Shown: positions 9,056 to 20,740, numbered from the stretch's first letter. The stretch is DNA of 64,000 bases from [Mycobacterium] vasticus (GCF_020181595.1 NZ_CP084028.1:1129893-1193892), one strand, 5' to 3'. Translations and numbers: made by a program. Notes: a model not told the origin generated them from the sequence alone.

Positions 9056-10975
9056 GTGCCGAAGCCAGCCCGCCGCCCCCATGTGACTGCGGGAGCGCTG
9101 ATTTCGGCGATGCTACTGACCTTGACGCAGGCCACCACGGGCTGCACGGTCAATCCGCCGCCGGCCCCGCAGAGCACCGAGACCACCAAGAGCACCGCAC
9201 CGCCGCCGCCCCGGATCAGCCAGATCATCATGGGCATCGACTCGATCGGCGCCGGTTTCAACCCGCACCTGCGCTCTGACCTGTCGCCGGTCAACGCGGC
9301 GGTCAGTGCTCTGGTGCTGCCGAGCGCATTCCGGCCCGTCGCGGACTCGGGCACACCGACCGGTTCGCGCTGGGAGATGGACCCGAACCTGCTGGTATCG
9401 GCGAAGGTGACCGACGACGTTCCCTTCACCGTCACCTACCGGATCCGGCCCGAGGCGTCCTGGACCGACAACGCGCCGATCGCCGCCGACGACTTCTGGT
9501 ACCTGTGGCAGCAGATGGTCAGCCAGCCCGGCGTCGTCGACCCGGCAGGCTATGACCTGATCAACGGGGTGCAGTCCGTCGACGGCGGCAAGCAGGTGGT
9601 GGTCACCTTCGCCAAGCCGTATCCGGCCTGGCGGGAACTGTTCACCAACATCCTGCCCGCGCACATCGTCAAGGACGTGCCGGGTGGATTCCCGGCCGGG
9701 CTGGCGCGGGCGCTGCCGGTCACCGGCGGCCAGTTCCGGGTGGAGAACATCGACCCGCAGCGTGACGCCATCCTGCTGGCCCGCAACGACCGCTACTGGG
9801 GCCCGCCCGCCAAACCCGACCTGATCCTGTTCCGCCGGGCCGGGTCGGCGGCCGCGCTGGCCGACTCGATCCGCAACGGCGACACCCAGGTCGCCCAGGT
9901 GCACGGCGGGTCGGCCGCGTTCGCGCAGCTGTCGGTGATTCCTGGCGTGCAGACCTCCCGGGTGGTAACGCCGCGGGTGATGCAGTTGGCCCTGCGCGCC
10001 GTCGAACCCAAGCTGGCCGACGCGCGGGTGCGGCGGGCCATCCTCGGGCTGCTCGACGTGAGCCTGCTGGCCACCGTGGGCGCCGGCAGCGATAACACCG
10101 TCATGCTGGATCAGGCGCAGATCCGTACCCCCAGCGACCCCGGCTACGTGCCGACCGCGCCGCCGGCCATGTCGGAGCAGGCGGCGCTGGCGCTGCTGCA
10201 CTCGGCCGGTTACCGGTTGGACAAGGATGCGCCCCCGGCCGCGCCGGCTCCGTCGACAGGGCCGCCGGTCGGCCCGCAGGAGAACACCCGCGGGCGGATC
10301 AGCAAGGGCGATGAGCAGTTGTCGCTGACCATCGGGGTCGGCGCCAACGACCCGGCTTCGCTGGCGGTGGCCAACACCGCGGCCGATCAGCTGCGTAACG
10401 TCGGGATCGCGGCGACCGTGCTGGCGCTGGACCCGGTGAAGCTGTACCGGGAGGCCATGTTGACCAACCAGGTCGACGCCATCGTCGGCTGGCAGCCGGC
10501 GGGCGGCGATCTGGCTACCCTGCTGGCGTCGCGCTACGGCTGCGTAGCACTGGAGGCCACCGCCGTCTCGACACCGGGCCGGGCGGCACCGACACCGTCG
10601 CCGACACCGGAGGCATCGGCGCCACCGAACGCCCCGTCCTCGACGGTGCCGCCGGCCGCGCCGAACACCCCGGCGTCGACTGTGCCGCCGAAGGCGGCCG
10701 GGCCCGGGGCGCTGGTGCAGGCGCCGTCGAACATCACCGGTGTCTGTGATCGCGGCATCCAGAGCGAGATCAACGCCGCGCTCGACGGCTCCAAGAGCAT
10801 CGGCGAGGTGATCTCGGTGGTGGAACCCAGGCTGTGGAACATGGCGACGGTGCTGCCGATTCTGCAGGACACCACGATCGTGGCGGTCGGCCCGAGCGTG
10901 GCGAACGTCAGCATGTCCGGGGCGGTGCCGGTGGGCATCGTCGGGGACGCCGGGGGCTGGGCGAAGCGGCCGTAA
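9056..10975 (+). CDS. lpqW: Lipoprotein LpqW, family 5 solute-binding fold
   Basis: LpqW is a cell-envelope lipoprotein that in mycobacteria controls flux between phosphatidylinositol mannosides and lipoarabinomannan, acting with the mannosyltransferase PimE. This homolog has 639 residues (about 635 in M. tuberculosis). It has an export signal with a weak lipobox ending TTGC near residue 29, then a peptide-binding-protein (SBP_bac_5) fold, for example [19 protein letters not shown] and [23 protein letters not shown]. Two Pro/Ala/Thr/Ser-rich linkers interrupt the domain around residues 395-415 and 502-545, the second with a repeated STVPP motif. Position directly after typA matches M. tuberculosis. 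Confidence 0.9.
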   Translation: MPKPARRPHVTAGALISAMLLTLTQATTGCTVNPPPAPQSTETTKSTAPPPPRISQIIMGIDSIGAGFNPHLRSDLSPVNAAVSALVLPSAFRPVADSGTPTGSRWEMDPNLLVSAKVTDDVPFTVTYRIRPEASWTDNAPIAADDFWYLWQQMVSQPGVVDPAGYDLINGVQSVDGGKQVVVTFAKPYPAWRELFTNILPAHIVKDVPGGFPAGLARALPVTGGQFRVENIDPQRDAILLARNDRYWGPPAKPDLILFRRAGSAAALADSIRNGDTQVAQVHGGSAAFAQLSVIPGVQTSRVVTPRVMQLALRAVEPKLADARVRRAILGLLDVSLLATVGAGSDNTVMLDQAQIRTPSDPGYVPTAPPAMSEQAALALLHSAGYRLDKDAPPAAPAPSTGPPVGPQENTRGRISKGDEQLSLTIGVGANDPASLAVANTAADQLRNVGIAATVLALDPVKLYREAMLTNQVDAIVGWQPAGGDLATLLASRYGCVALEATAVSTPGRAAPTPSPTPEASAPPNAPSSTVPPAAPNTPASTVPPKAAGPGALVQAPSNITGVCDRGIQSEINAALDGSKSIGEVISVVEPRLWNMATVLPILQDTTIVAVGPSVANVSMSGAVPVGIVGDAGGWAKRP

Positions 10976-11068
10976 TACTTCCGGTTTGCTGAGAGTTAGC
11001 TTGACGGGCGGCGGGGGCACCCGTAGCACGGTGTTAGCCTCGCGTGAAGACTTGACTCGTTGGGCGCC

Positions 11069-11096
11069 TTGCGCACAGACAATTCTTGGGTAGTAT
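11069..11096 (+). promoter_or_regulatory. SigA-type promoter of the unknown secreted protein
   Basis: TTGCGC (11069-11074), a 16-nt spacer and TAGTAT (11091-11096) form a plausible housekeeping promoter. Transcription would start near 11103, giving a roughly 30-nt leader with a strong GGAGGGG Shine-Dalgarno before ATG 11133. Confidence 0.5.
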
Positions 11097-11132
11097 TAAG
11101 CAACTTTCGGGTTCGTGTTGGAGGGGTTGTTG

Positions 11133-12041
11133 ATGGACCACCTTGCTCAACGGTGTGGTGTGACGGCGGCGGCGGCTCTGGCGGCCGCCGGTTTGGTCGC
11201 GGGCCTGACCTCGATGTCACAGCCCCTCGCGGACGTGCAGATTCGCGACTTCGACCTGTCCGCCATCAACGTCGACACCGGCCCCGCAGTCGAGACCGTC
11301 GAAAACCATGTACGGCCGGACCTGGCCGGCACCGGCGACGGTGGCACTGCGCACATCAGCCTGGGTGACGTGTTGTTGAACGGTGGCAACGATGACCTCC
11401 TCGGAGGTGGCTCCGAGTCGACCGGCGAACTGACGATCAGCGACGAGTTGGCCAAAGACCTGGCCGGTGGCGGCCTGGACACACAGGCCCTGCAGCAGGG
11501 TGTCGCAGGGGTTCTCGAGTCGATTGAAGCGGGCGCCATCGGCGGCACCGTCGGACCGACGACCACATCGGCACTCGGTGGCACCGAGCAGGCGATCGGC
11601 GCCGCGGCCTCCACCCTGCTCGCCGGACTCGCCGTGGATCTGCCGCTGGCGTACCAGTCGTTGACCGCCGCGGTCGCAGCCATGGAAGCGCAGCTCAACA
11701 GCGCCCTGGTCGAAGCGCAGCTCCTGGCCGCCGAACGGTTGTTCGGTGACAGCCCCGAGGCCAACGAGGCTGTGAACTGGATCTTCAGCATCAACAACAC
11801 CCTGCTGGCACAGAACGAGAGTGCGTTCAACACCCTGTTCGGGATTCCGTTCGACGCCCACACCAGCCTGCTCGGCCACTTTGAGCCGGGGCTGGCCGAC
11901 GCCGACTGGAGCACCCTGTTCGGGCTCAGCCCGACTGAGTTCACCGACATCATCAATGCCATCCAGGCCGAAAACATGACCCTGCTGGGCAGTATCGACT
12001 GGGCTGACCTGTTCGGTGGTCTGTTCGGCGGCCTGTTCTGA
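11133..12041 (+). CDS. Secreted protein of unknown function (302 aa)
   Basis: I do not recognise this protein. It begins with a signal peptide (about residues 1-30, AAAALAAAGLVAGLTSMSQPLA) and is acidic, with Gly/Leu-rich turns such as GDVLLNGGNDDLLGGGSES. The helical C-terminal half ends in WADLFGGLFGGLF, and a run of repeated Leu-Phe-Gly motifs (DTLF/NTLFGIPF/STLFGLSP) is visible. ATG 11133 is chosen because GGAGGGG ends 6 nt upstream; an upstream in-frame GTG 11115 lacks this. It occupies the place between lpqW and mshB where M. tuberculosis has a regulator and a PE/PPE pair. Its composition is reminiscent of exported mycobacterial surface proteins, but no family is assigned. Confidence 0.75.
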   Translation: MDHLAQRCGVTAAAALAAAGLVAGLTSMSQPLADVQIRDFDLSAINVDTGPAVETVENHVRPDLAGTGDGGTAHISLGDVLLNGGNDDLLGGGSESTGELTISDELAKDLAGGGLDTQALQQGVAGVLESIEAGAIGGTVGPTTTSALGGTEQAIGAAASTLLAGLAVDLPLAYQSLTAAVAAMEAQLNSALVEAQLLAAERLFGDSPEANEAVNWIFSINNTLLAQNESAFNTLFGIPFDAHTSLLGHFEPGLADADWSTLFGLSPTEFTDIINAIQAENMTLLGSIDWADLFGGLFGGLF

Positions 12042-12067
12042 AAGCGGCGCCAGGCGGCGCGCGGCGG

Positions 12068-12073
12068 TAGGGT
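12068..12073 (+). promoter_or_regulatory. -10 box, leaderless start of mshB
   Basis: TAGGGT lies 7 nt before GTG 12081; there is no Shine-Dalgarno. Confidence 0.6.
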
Positions 12074-12080
12074 TCCGGCC

Positions 12081-13004
12081 GTGTCGGATCAGACTCCGCG
12101 GCTGTTGTTCGTCCACGCCCACCCCGACGACGAGACGTTGACGACCGGGGCCACCATCGCCCGCTACGCCGCCAGTGGCGCGAACGTACATGTGTTGACC
12201 TGCACCCTCGGCGAGGAGGGCGAGGTCATCGGCGACCGGTGGGCCCACCTGGCGGCGGATCAGGCCGACCAGCTGGGCGGCTACCGGATCGGCGAACTGA
12301 CCGCGGCGCTTCGGGCACTGGGTGCCGGTCCGCCGCGGTTCCTCGGGGGAGCCGGGCGCTGGCGCGATTCGGGGATGGCCGGCACCCCCGCCCGGCACCA
12401 ACAGCGGTTCATCGACGCCGACGACGCCGACACCGTCACCGCGCTGGCCGCCCTGATCCGGCAGCTGCGGCCGCACGTCGTCGTCGGCTATGACCCCCAC
12501 GGCGGCTACGGACACCCCGACCACATCCACGCCCACCACGTGACCACCGCCGCGGTGGCCGCCAGCGAAAGGGGAGCCGCGGGCGTCGCCGGCTGGGCTA
12601 CCCCGAAGTTCTACTGGACGGTGACCTCCGGCAGTGCCCGCCGGGAGGCCGGGCGGGCGCTGGGTGCTGCGGATCGGCTGCCGCACTGGACGGTGCCCGC
12701 CGACGGTGTCGACGCCGTCCACCCCGGGGACTTCCCCGACGAGCGGATCGACGCCGTCGTCGAAGCGGGCGCGTCGCGCGCCGCCAAGATCGCCGCCATG
12801 ACCGCGCACGCCACCCAGATCACCGTCGGCCCCACCGGTCGGGCATTTGCGCTGTCCAACGACGTCGCCCAGCCGATCCTGGACAGTGAGCACTATGTCC
12901 TGGTCGCCGGCCGGGCCGGTCCGCGTGATTTCCGAGGATGGGAAACCGACCTTCTGGCCGGACTTGAGTTCGGAGCCGCGGGCCGCCGGGTAAGCTCCAG
13001 CTGA
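12081..13004 (+). CDS. mshB: Mycothiol biosynthesis deacetylase MshB
   Basis: MshB is a zinc deacetylase that removes acetate from GlcNAc-inositol to give GlcN-inositol, the second committed step of mycothiol synthesis in the cytoplasm. The 307-residue protein has the LmbE/PIG-L signature AHPDDE at residues 13-18 (zinc ligands probably His14 and Asp17, general base Asp16) and [13 protein letters not shown] with His148 as the likely third ligand. The GTG start is leaderless. Gene order with the following small membrane protein and fbiC matches M. tuberculosis Rv1170-Rv1173, minus PE12. Confidence 0.96.
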   Translation: MSDQTPRLLFVHAHPDDETLTTGATIARYAASGANVHVLTCTLGEEGEVIGDRWAHLAADQADQLGGYRIGELTAALRALGAGPPRFLGGAGRWRDSGMAGTPARHQQRFIDADDADTVTALAALIRQLRPHVVVGYDPHGGYGHPDHIHAHHVTTAAVAASERGAAGVAGWATPKFYWTVTSGSARREAGRALGAADRLPHWTVPADGVDAVHPGDFPDERIDAVVEAGASRAAKIAAMTAHATQITVGPTGRAFALSNDVAQPILDSEHYVLVAGRAGPRDFRGWETDLLAGLEFGAAGRRVSSS

Positions 13005-13036
13005 GCAACGTCGCGACATCGGCAGGTGAGGTAGGC

Positions 13037-13144
13037 ATGGATCCCGATCTGGACCCGAACTTGGAGCACTGGCAGTGGTGGCTGGACAGCTACCAGTGGA
13101 TGATCGGTTCGTTGGTCAGCCAGCTGGACAGCATCCCCACTTGA
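13037..13144 (+). CDS. 35-residue Trp-rich acidic small protein
   Basis: This short ORF encodes a peptide beginning MDPDLDPNLEHWQWWLD and ending SQLDSIPT, with four Trp and one Tyr in 35 residues. A GTGAGG ribosome-binding-like sequence ends about 5 nt before the ATG. The stop TGA overlaps the TTG start of the next gene by 4 nt (TTGA, 13141-13144), so termination would feed re-initiation. It has no signal peptide and could be an amphipathic membrane-surface peptide. No function is known to me. The case for translation rests on the start context, the unusual Trp-rich composition and the coupling geometry. Confidence 0.6.
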   Translation: MDPDLDPNLEHWQWWLDSYQWMIGSLVSQLDSIPT

Positions 13145-13572
13145 CCCCGGTCGCGCCGCTCTCCGAGCCCGCGATCCCTCCCGCTACACCGGACCGCGCA
13201 GTCAACCACCCGGTACTGGCCCTGCTGGCCATCGACGGCGTGTTATGCGCCGTGGCGTCGGCGCTGCTCCTGCCCTCGCGCCTCGGCACCGTCCCGTTCC
13301 CGCTCAGCGCACTGATCGGGGGCCTGGTCAACGCCGGCCTGGTCTGGGTCGCGCTGCGCAGCACCACATCCCTGCGGCTCGCGGCCTTACCGCTGTGGAC
13401 CTGGTTGTTGACCATCGCCTTGATGACCTTCGGTGGGCCCGGCGACGACGTGATCTTCGCCGACCGCGGTCTGATGGCCTACGGCGTGCTGTTGCTGATC
13501 GTGCTGGGCAGCGCGCCGCCGGCGTGGGTGCTGTGGCGGCGTCGTCAGGCGCTCAATGCCGGCAGTCCCTGA
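13141..13572 (+). CDS. Small integral membrane protein (Rv1171-like)
   Basis: This protein of about 143 residues has four predicted membrane helices: ALLAIDGVLCAVASALLL, LSALIGGLVNAGLVWVAL, LAALPLWTWLLTIALMTF and LMAYGVLLLIVLGSAPPAWVLW, then a basic tail. The frame is open to 13075, but TTG 13141 overlapping the stop of the 35-residue ORF is the best start: the upstream region in this frame runs antiparallel to nothing conserved, and the hydrophobic core begins later. It corresponds by position and size to M. tuberculosis Rv1171, a conserved hypothetical. The function is unknown. Confidence 0.8.
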   Translation: MTPVAPLSEPAIPPATPDRAVNHPVLALLAIDGVLCAVASALLLPSRLGTVPFPLSALIGGLVNAGLVWVALRSTTSLRLAALPLWTWLLTIALMTFGGPGDDVIFADRGLMAYGVLLLIVLGSAPPAWVLWRRRQALNAGSP

Positions 13573-13596
13573 ACAAGGCCCGCTCGGCGAGCCGAC

Positions 13597-13602
13597 TACT
13601 GT
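13597..13602 (+). promoter_or_regulatory. -10 box for leaderless short ORF before fbiC
   Basis: TACTGT lies exactly 7 nt before ATG 13610, the start of a 10-codon ORF that overlaps fbiC. The same box would drive fbiC transcription. Confidence 0.55.
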
Positions 13603-13609
13603 GGCGGTT

Positions 13610-13642
13610 ATGGCATTCGCGAGATTCCCGGTGCGCGGGTGA
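13610..13642 (+). CDS. 10-codon upstream ORF overlapping fbiC
   Basis: The ORF reads [10 protein letters not shown] and stops at TGA 13640-13642, which overlaps the GTG start of fbiC (GTGA). Its ATG is 7 nt after a TACTGT -10 box, so the mRNA would begin with this ATG. Because fbiC has no Shine-Dalgarno of its own, ribosomes would most likely reach GTG 13639 by terminating this ORF. It may set or regulate fbiC translation. The peptide itself need not have a function. Confidence 0.5.
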   Translation: MAFARFPVRG

Positions 13643-16152
13643 CGAACCCGTCGGCGTTGCGCCGCGTGCTGCGGCGGGCCCGCGACGGTGTCCTGCTCAA
13701 CCCCGAGGAGACCGCCGTCGCGCTGACCGCGCGGGGCGACGACCTGGCCGACCTGTGCGCCAGCGCCGCCCGAGTACGCGACGCGGGTCTGGTCTCGGGC
13801 GGCCGGCGCGGGCCGGGCGGCCGGCTGCCGGTCAGCTACTCGCGCAAGGTGTTCATCCCGGTCACTCACCTGTGCCGCGACACCTGCCACTACTGCACCT
13901 TCGTCACGGTGCCCGGCGTACTGCGTGCCCAGGGCAAGGAGATGTATCTCGGGCCCGATGAGATCCTCGACATCGCCGGCCGCGGTGCGGAATTGGGCTG
14001 CAAGGAAGCGCTTTTCACCCTCGGTGACCGTCCGGAAGAACGTTGGCCCGAAGCCCGGCAGTGGCTCGACGAGCGTGGCTACGACAGCACGCTGGCCTAT
14101 GTGCGGGCGATGGCGATCCGGGTGCTGGAGGAGACCGGGCTGCTGCCGCATCTGAACCCCGGGGTGATGAGCTGGTCGGAGATGTCGCGCCTCAAGCCGG
14201 TGGCGCCGTCGATGGGCATGATGCTGGAGACCACCTCCCGGCGACTGTTCGAGACCAAGGGCCTGGCCCACTACGGCAGCCCGGACAAGGACCCGGCGGT
14301 GCGGCTGCGCACCCTGACCGACGCCGGTCGGCTCTCGATCCCGTTCACCACCGGGTTGCTGGTCGGCATCGGCGAGACCCTCGCCGAGCGCGCCGACACC
14401 CTGCACGCGATCCGCAAGGTGCACAAGGAGTTCGGCCACATCCAGGAAGTGATCGTGCAGAACTTCCGGGCCAAGGAACACACTGCGATGGCGGCGACAC
14501 CGGATGCGGGATTCGACGAATTCCTGGCCACGGTGGCGGCGGCCCGACTGGTGTTGGGACCCAAGATGCGGGTGCAGGCGCCGCCCAACCTGGTGTCGCC
14601 GCAGGAGTGTCTGGCCCTGATCGGCGCCGGCGTGGACGACTGGGGCGGGGTGTCACCGCTGACCCCGGACCACGTCAACCCGGAACGCCCCTGGCCCGCG
14701 CTGGACGACCTGGCCGCGGTGACCGAGCAGGCCGGCTACGACCTGGTGCAGCGCCTGACCGCGCAACCCGACTACGTGCAGGCCGGCGCGGCGTGGATCG
14801 ATCCGCGGGTGCGCCCGCACGTCACGGCGCTGGCCGATCCGGACACCGGCTGGGCGCGTGACGTCAACCCGGTGGGGCTGGCCTGGCAGGAGCCCGACGA
14901 GGTGGTCTCCGCCGGCCGGGTGGATCTGCACACCGCCATCGATGTGGACGGCCGGAACACCGAGACCCGCAGTGACCTGGGCAGTGCATTCGGGGACTGG
15001 GAGTCGATCCGCGAACAGATCCACGAGCTGGCGGCCCGCGCGCCCGAACGCGTCGACACCGATGTGCTGGCCGCGCTGCGCTCGGCCGAACGCGACCCAG
15101 CCGGCTGCACCGACGCCGAGTATCTGGCCCTGGCCACCGCGGACGGTCCTGCATTGGATGCCATTGCCGCACTGGCGGATTCGCTGCGCCGCGAGGCCGT
15201 CGGCGACGACGTCACCTACGTGGTCAACCGCAACATCAACTTCACCAACATCTGCTACGTGGGCTGCCGGTTCTGTGCGTTCGCTCAGCGCAAGGGCGAC
15301 GCTGACGCGTTCTCGCTGTCGAATGCCGAAGTCGGCGAACGCGCCTACGAGGCCCACCTGGCCGGCGCCACCGAGGTCTGCATGCAGGGCGGGATCGACC
15401 CGGAGCTGCCGGTCACCGGTTACGCCGATCTGGTGCGCGCGGTCAAAGCCCGGGTGCCCTCGATGCACGTGCACGCGTTCTCCCCGATGGAGATCACCAA
15501 CGGAGTGTCCAAGAGCGGCTTGAGTATTCGAGAATGGCTGATCAGCCTGCGCGAGGCCGGCCTGGGCAGCATCCCGGGTACCGCCGCCGAAATCCTCGAC
15601 GACGAGATCCGCTGGGTGCTGACCAAGGGCAAGCTGCCTACCTCGATGTGGGTTGAGGTGATCACCACCGCGCACGAGGTCGGACTGCGGTCCAGCTCGA
15701 CGATGATGTACGGCCACATCGACTCGCCGCGGCACTGGATCGGGCACTTCCGCGTGCTGCGCGACATCCAGGACCGCACAGGTGGTTTCACCGAATTCGT
15801 GCCGTTGCCGTTCGTACACCAGAGCTCACCGCTGTATCTGGCCGGCGGGTCGCGGCCCGGCCCGAGTCACCGGGACAACCGCGCGGTGCACGCGCTGGCC
15901 CGCATCATGCTGCACGGCCGCATCCCGAATATCCAGACCAGCTGGGTGAAGCTGGGGACCGAGCGCACCCAGGTGATGCTCAACGGCGGGGCCAATGATC
16001 TGGGCGGCACCCTGATGGAGGAGACCATCTCCCGGATGGCCGGCTCCGAGCACGGGTCGGCCAAGACCATCGCCGAGCTGGTGGGTATCGCCGAGGGCAT
16101 CGGCCGCCCGGCGCGGCAGCGCGCCACCGACTACGCGCCGCTGCCGGCCTAG
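13639..16152 (+). CDS. fbiC: FO synthase FbiC (CofG-CofH fusion)
   Basis: FbiC is a dual radical-SAM enzyme that builds FO, the deazaflavin chromophore of coenzyme F420, from tyrosine and the flavin precursor 5-amino-6-ribitylaminouracil. The 837-residue protein contains both halves. The CofG-like half has CRDTCHYC (Cys79, 83, 86) and the CofH-like half has CYVGCRFC (Cys539, 543, 546), each a CX3CX2C [4Fe-4S] motif for S-adenosylmethionine. The GTG start overlaps the stop of a 10-codon upstream ORF. The N-terminus is shorter than in M. tuberculosis (856 residues) and begins close to the conserved [14 protein letters not shown]. Confidence 0.97.
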   Translation: MTNPSALRRVLRRARDGVLLNPEETAVALTARGDDLADLCASAARVRDAGLVSGGRRGPGGRLPVSYSRKVFIPVTHLCRDTCHYCTFVTVPGVLRAQGKEMYLGPDEILDIAGRGAELGCKEALFTLGDRPEERWPEARQWLDERGYDSTLAYVRAMAIRVLEETGLLPHLNPGVMSWSEMSRLKPVAPSMGMMLETTSRRLFETKGLAHYGSPDKDPAVRLRTLTDAGRLSIPFTTGLLVGIGETLAERADTLHAIRKVHKEFGHIQEVIVQNFRAKEHTAMAATPDAGFDEFLATVAAARLVLGPKMRVQAPPNLVSPQECLALIGAGVDDWGGVSPLTPDHVNPERPWPALDDLAAVTEQAGYDLVQRLTAQPDYVQAGAAWIDPRVRPHVTALADPDTGWARDVNPVGLAWQEPDEVVSAGRVDLHTAIDVDGRNTETRSDLGSAFGDWESIREQIHELAARAPERVDTDVLAALRSAERDPAGCTDAEYLALATADGPALDAIAALADSLRREAVGDDVTYVVNRNINFTNICYVGCRFCAFAQRKGDADAFSLSNAEVGERAYEAHLAGATEVCMQGGIDPELPVTGYADLVRAVKARVPSMHVHAFSPMEITNGVSKSGLSIREWLISLREAGLGSIPGTAAEILDDEIRWVLTKGKLPTSMWVEVITTAHEVGLRSSSTMMYGHIDSPRHWIGHFRVLRDIQDRTGGFTEFVPLPFVHQSSPLYLAGGSRPGPSHRDNRAVHALARIMLHGRIPNIQTSWVKLGTERTQVMLNGGANDLGGTLMEETISRMAGSEHGSAKTIAELVGIAEGIGRPARQRATDYAPLPA

Positions 16153-16154
16153 CC

Positions 16155-16209
16155 AGCGTGCAGAAATGTCCGGCCCCACCTGGGGATTTGCCGGACATTT
16201 CTGCACGCT
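16155..16209. repeat. Perfect 20-bp inverted repeat between fbiC and fadH
   Basis: Arms 16155-16174 and 16190-16209 are exact reverse complements around a 15-nt loop; the core is GTGCAGAAATGTCCGGC. It sits between convergent fbiC and fadH, 3 nt past the fbiC stop, where a bidirectional terminator is expected. No T-tract follows on either strand, so it would be a hairpin-only terminator. A related, imperfect element occurs at 49917-49976. Confidence 0.75.
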
Positions 16210-16228
16210 CGGCGCTAGGGGGAGGGGC

Positions 16229-18831
<2,603 letters not shown>

Positions 18832-18838
18832 GGGCGAG

Positions 18839-18844
18839 AGCTTA
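18839..18844 (-). promoter_or_regulatory. -10 box, leaderless start of padR-fadH
   Basis: On the minus strand TAAGCT is followed by 7 nt and then GTG 18831. Confidence 0.6.
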
Positions 18845-18861
18845 GGCGCGCACGCCAATGC

Positions 18862-18894
18862 TATGCAACTTGTTGCACAGCAACTGGGTGCATA
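18862..18894. promoter_or_regulatory. Candidate PadR operator (nested palindromes)
   Basis: The stretch contains TGCAAC-TT-GTTGCA (18864-18877), overlapping GTTGC-ACA-GCAAC (18872-18884), all bracketed by TATGCA (18862) and TGCATA (to 18894). PadR regulators bind ATGY/RCAT-type dyads, which these resemble. The site lies between the two divergent -10 boxes. Confidence 0.5.
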
Positions 18895-18919
18895 GGGAGG
18901 GGTCCGCCGGCGTGGCGGC

Positions 18920-18925
18920 TACTAT
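18920..18925 (+). promoter_or_regulatory. -10 box, leaderless start of aminotransferase
   Basis: TACTAT lies 7 nt before GTG 18933. Confidence 0.6.
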
Positions 18926-18932
18926 CAGCCGC

Positions 18933-20027
18933 GTGAGTCCGGTCCGCAGATCTGCCGCACTGCCGACGTTCCCGTGGGACACCCTGTCCGAGGCGACGAC
19001 GCGGGCCAAGGCACACCCCGACGGCATCGTCGACCTGTCCGTCGGCACCCCGGTCGACCCGGTCGCCCCGATCATCCGCGAGGCCCTGGTGGCGGCGGCG
19101 TCGGCACCGGGTTACCCCACCACCGCGGGAACCCTGGCGCTGCGCGAGGCGGCCGTTGCGGCGCTGGCCCGTCGCTATTGCGTCACCGGGCTGGCCGAGT
19201 CGGCGATCCTGCCGGTGATCGGTACCAAGGAACTCATCGCCTGGTTGCCGAGCCTGCTCGGCCTCGGCGGCGACGACGTCGTCGTCGTCCCCGAACTGGC
19301 CTACCCCACCTACGAAGTGGGTGCCCGGCTGGCCGGAGCGCCGTGGGTGCGCAGCGACGCCCCGCAGGACGGCGCGCCGCCGGCCCTGGTGTACCTCAAT
19401 TCGCCGAGCAACCCGACCGGGGCGATCGCGACCGTCGAGGAGCTGCGCACGCTCGTCGGCTGGGCGCGAGCCAACGACGTGCTGCTGGTCTCCGACGAGT
19501 GCTACCTGGGCCTGGGCTGGGACGCCGAGCCGCGCTCGGTGCTGCACCCGGCGGTCTGCGACGGCGATCACCGCGGCCTGCTGGCGGTGCACTCCCTGTC
19601 GAAGACCTCATCGCTGGCCGGCTACCGGGCCGGCTTCGTCGCCGGGGACACCGCCCTGGTGGCCGAGCTGCTCGCGGTGCGCAAACACGCCGGGATGATG
19701 GTGCCCACCCCGATCCAGGCCGCCATGGTCGCCGCGCTGAACGACGACGCCCACGAGCGCGAACAACGCGACCGCTACGGCCGCCGCCGCACCACACTGC
19801 TGTCGGCGATGCGGGCGGCCGGGTTCACCGTGGAGCACTCGCAGGGCGGGCTGTATCTGTGGGCCACCCGCGGCGAGCCGTGCCGGCGCACCGTCGACTG
19901 GCTGGCCGAGCGCGGAATCCTGGTGGCGCCGGGGGAGTTCTACGGTCCGGCCGGCGCCGAGCATGTGCGGGTGGCGCTGACCGCGACCGACGAACGCATC
20001 AGCGCCGCCGCTGCCCGGCTGGCCTAA
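18933..20027 (+). CDS. PLP-dependent aminotransferase, DapC-like (Rv1178)
   Basis: This class I/II aminotransferase has 364 residues and is annotated in relatives as a probable N-succinyldiaminopimelate aminotransferase, although its substrate is not certain. The fold-type I features are visible: LVYLNSPSNPTGAIA (Asn near the PLP ring), DECYLGLGWD, and the PLP lysine in HSLSKTSSLAGYRAGF (near residue 224). GTG 18933 is preferred over earlier in-frame starts because of the leaderless box and because VSPVRRSAALPTFPWDTL begins the conserved part. The ferredoxin gene fdxC, which precedes this gene in M. tuberculosis, is absent. The stop overlaps the convergent HNH gene by 4 nt. Confidence 0.92.
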   Translation: MSPVRRSAALPTFPWDTLSEATTRAKAHPDGIVDLSVGTPVDPVAPIIREALVAAASAPGYPTTAGTLALREAAVAALARRYCVTGLAESAILPVIGTKELIAWLPSLLGLGGDDVVVVPELAYPTYEVGARLAGAPWVRSDAPQDGAPPALVYLNSPSNPTGAIATVEELRTLVGWARANDVLLVSDECYLGLGWDAEPRSVLHPAVCDGDHRGLLAVHSLSKTSSLAGYRAGFVAGDTALVAELLAVRKHAGMMVPTPIQAAMVAALNDDAHEREQRDRYGRRRTTLLSAMRAAGFTVEHSQGGLYLWATRGEPCRRTVDWLAERGILVAPGEFYGPAGAEHVRVALTATDERISAAAARLA

Positions 20028-20704
20028 CCCTCCGGCGCGCCGCAGTCCTCGGTGAGCACCCGCGCGATCGCGTCATGTTCGGCCTGGGTCACCCACAGGC
20101 CGTAGCCCGACTTCACCGCCACGATGCGTGAGACGTAGGCGCAGCGGTAGGACCTGTTGGGCGGCAACCAGGTTGCCGCGTCGCCGTCGCCCTTCTCCTC
20201 GTTGATCGGCCCGCTGGTGGCCTGCAGGTTCAGCGGATCGTTGGCGAAGTTGCGACGGGTCACCTCATCCCAGCCCTGGGCCCCCTTCTGCCAGGCGTCC
20301 GACATCGCCACGATGTGGTCGATCTGCACGTTTTTGGAGGTGCCCCGACCGCGCTGGAAGGCGATCGCGGTGCCGCTGTAGGGATCGTTGAGGACACCGG
20401 TGAGCACCACGCAGTCACCGGTGCCCGGCTTGAACTCGATGTCGACCAGATCGCGACGCAGGATGTCGTTGCGGGTGTCGCAGCCGTTGTGGCCGTCGGG
20501 CACCGTGACGTCGTCGCTCCAGGCCTGGCCGAACTCGGCTCGGTGATAGCCCGTTTTGGGTGCCCGGCCCTTGATCGGCAGGGTGTCGAGCATCGCCAGA
20601 TCAGCCGGATCGGGTTCGGCGCCGACGGTCGGCGCGAGCAGCAACGCCGCTGCGATCACCGCCGAACACGCTCGCCACCTGCGACTGACCACAACACCCT
20701 CCAT
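20024..20704 (-). CDS. Secreted HNH-type (DUF1524) nuclease-like protein
   Basis: This 226-residue exported protein has a signal peptide (CSAVIAAALLLAPTVGA, cleavage near residue 29). The mature part resembles the DUF1524/GmrSD C-terminal HNH-type domain common in actinobacterial secreted proteins: VQIDHIVAMSDAWQKGA supplies the DH catalytic motif, followed by FANDPLNLQATSGPINEEKGDGDAATWLPPN and RCAYVSRIVAVKSGYGLWV. These proteins are thought to be extracellular nucleases, but activity is unproven. The start could instead be one of the GTG codons 3-6 codons downstream. It is transcribed convergently with the aminotransferase and divergently from psuG. Confidence 0.85.
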   Translation of the reverse strand: MEGVVVSRRWRACSAVIAAALLLAPTVGAEPDPADLAMLDTLPIKGRAPKTGYHRAEFGQAWSDDVTVPDGHNGCDTRNDILRRDLVDIEFKPGTGDCVVLTGVLNDPYSGTAIAFQRGRGTSKNVQIDHIVAMSDAWQKGAQGWDEVTRRNFANDPLNLQATSGPINEEKGDGDAATWLPPNRSYRCAYVSRIVAVKSGYGLWVTQAEHDAIARVLTEDCGAPEG

Positions 20705-20740
20705 CGCTGCCGGCCCAGACGCTACTAGCCCGCTCCGACA

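Noticed and set aside
9113..11029. Long minus-strand frame opposite lpqW
   Set aside because: Arg/Gly-rich shadow of a clear coding gene with no recognisable domain.
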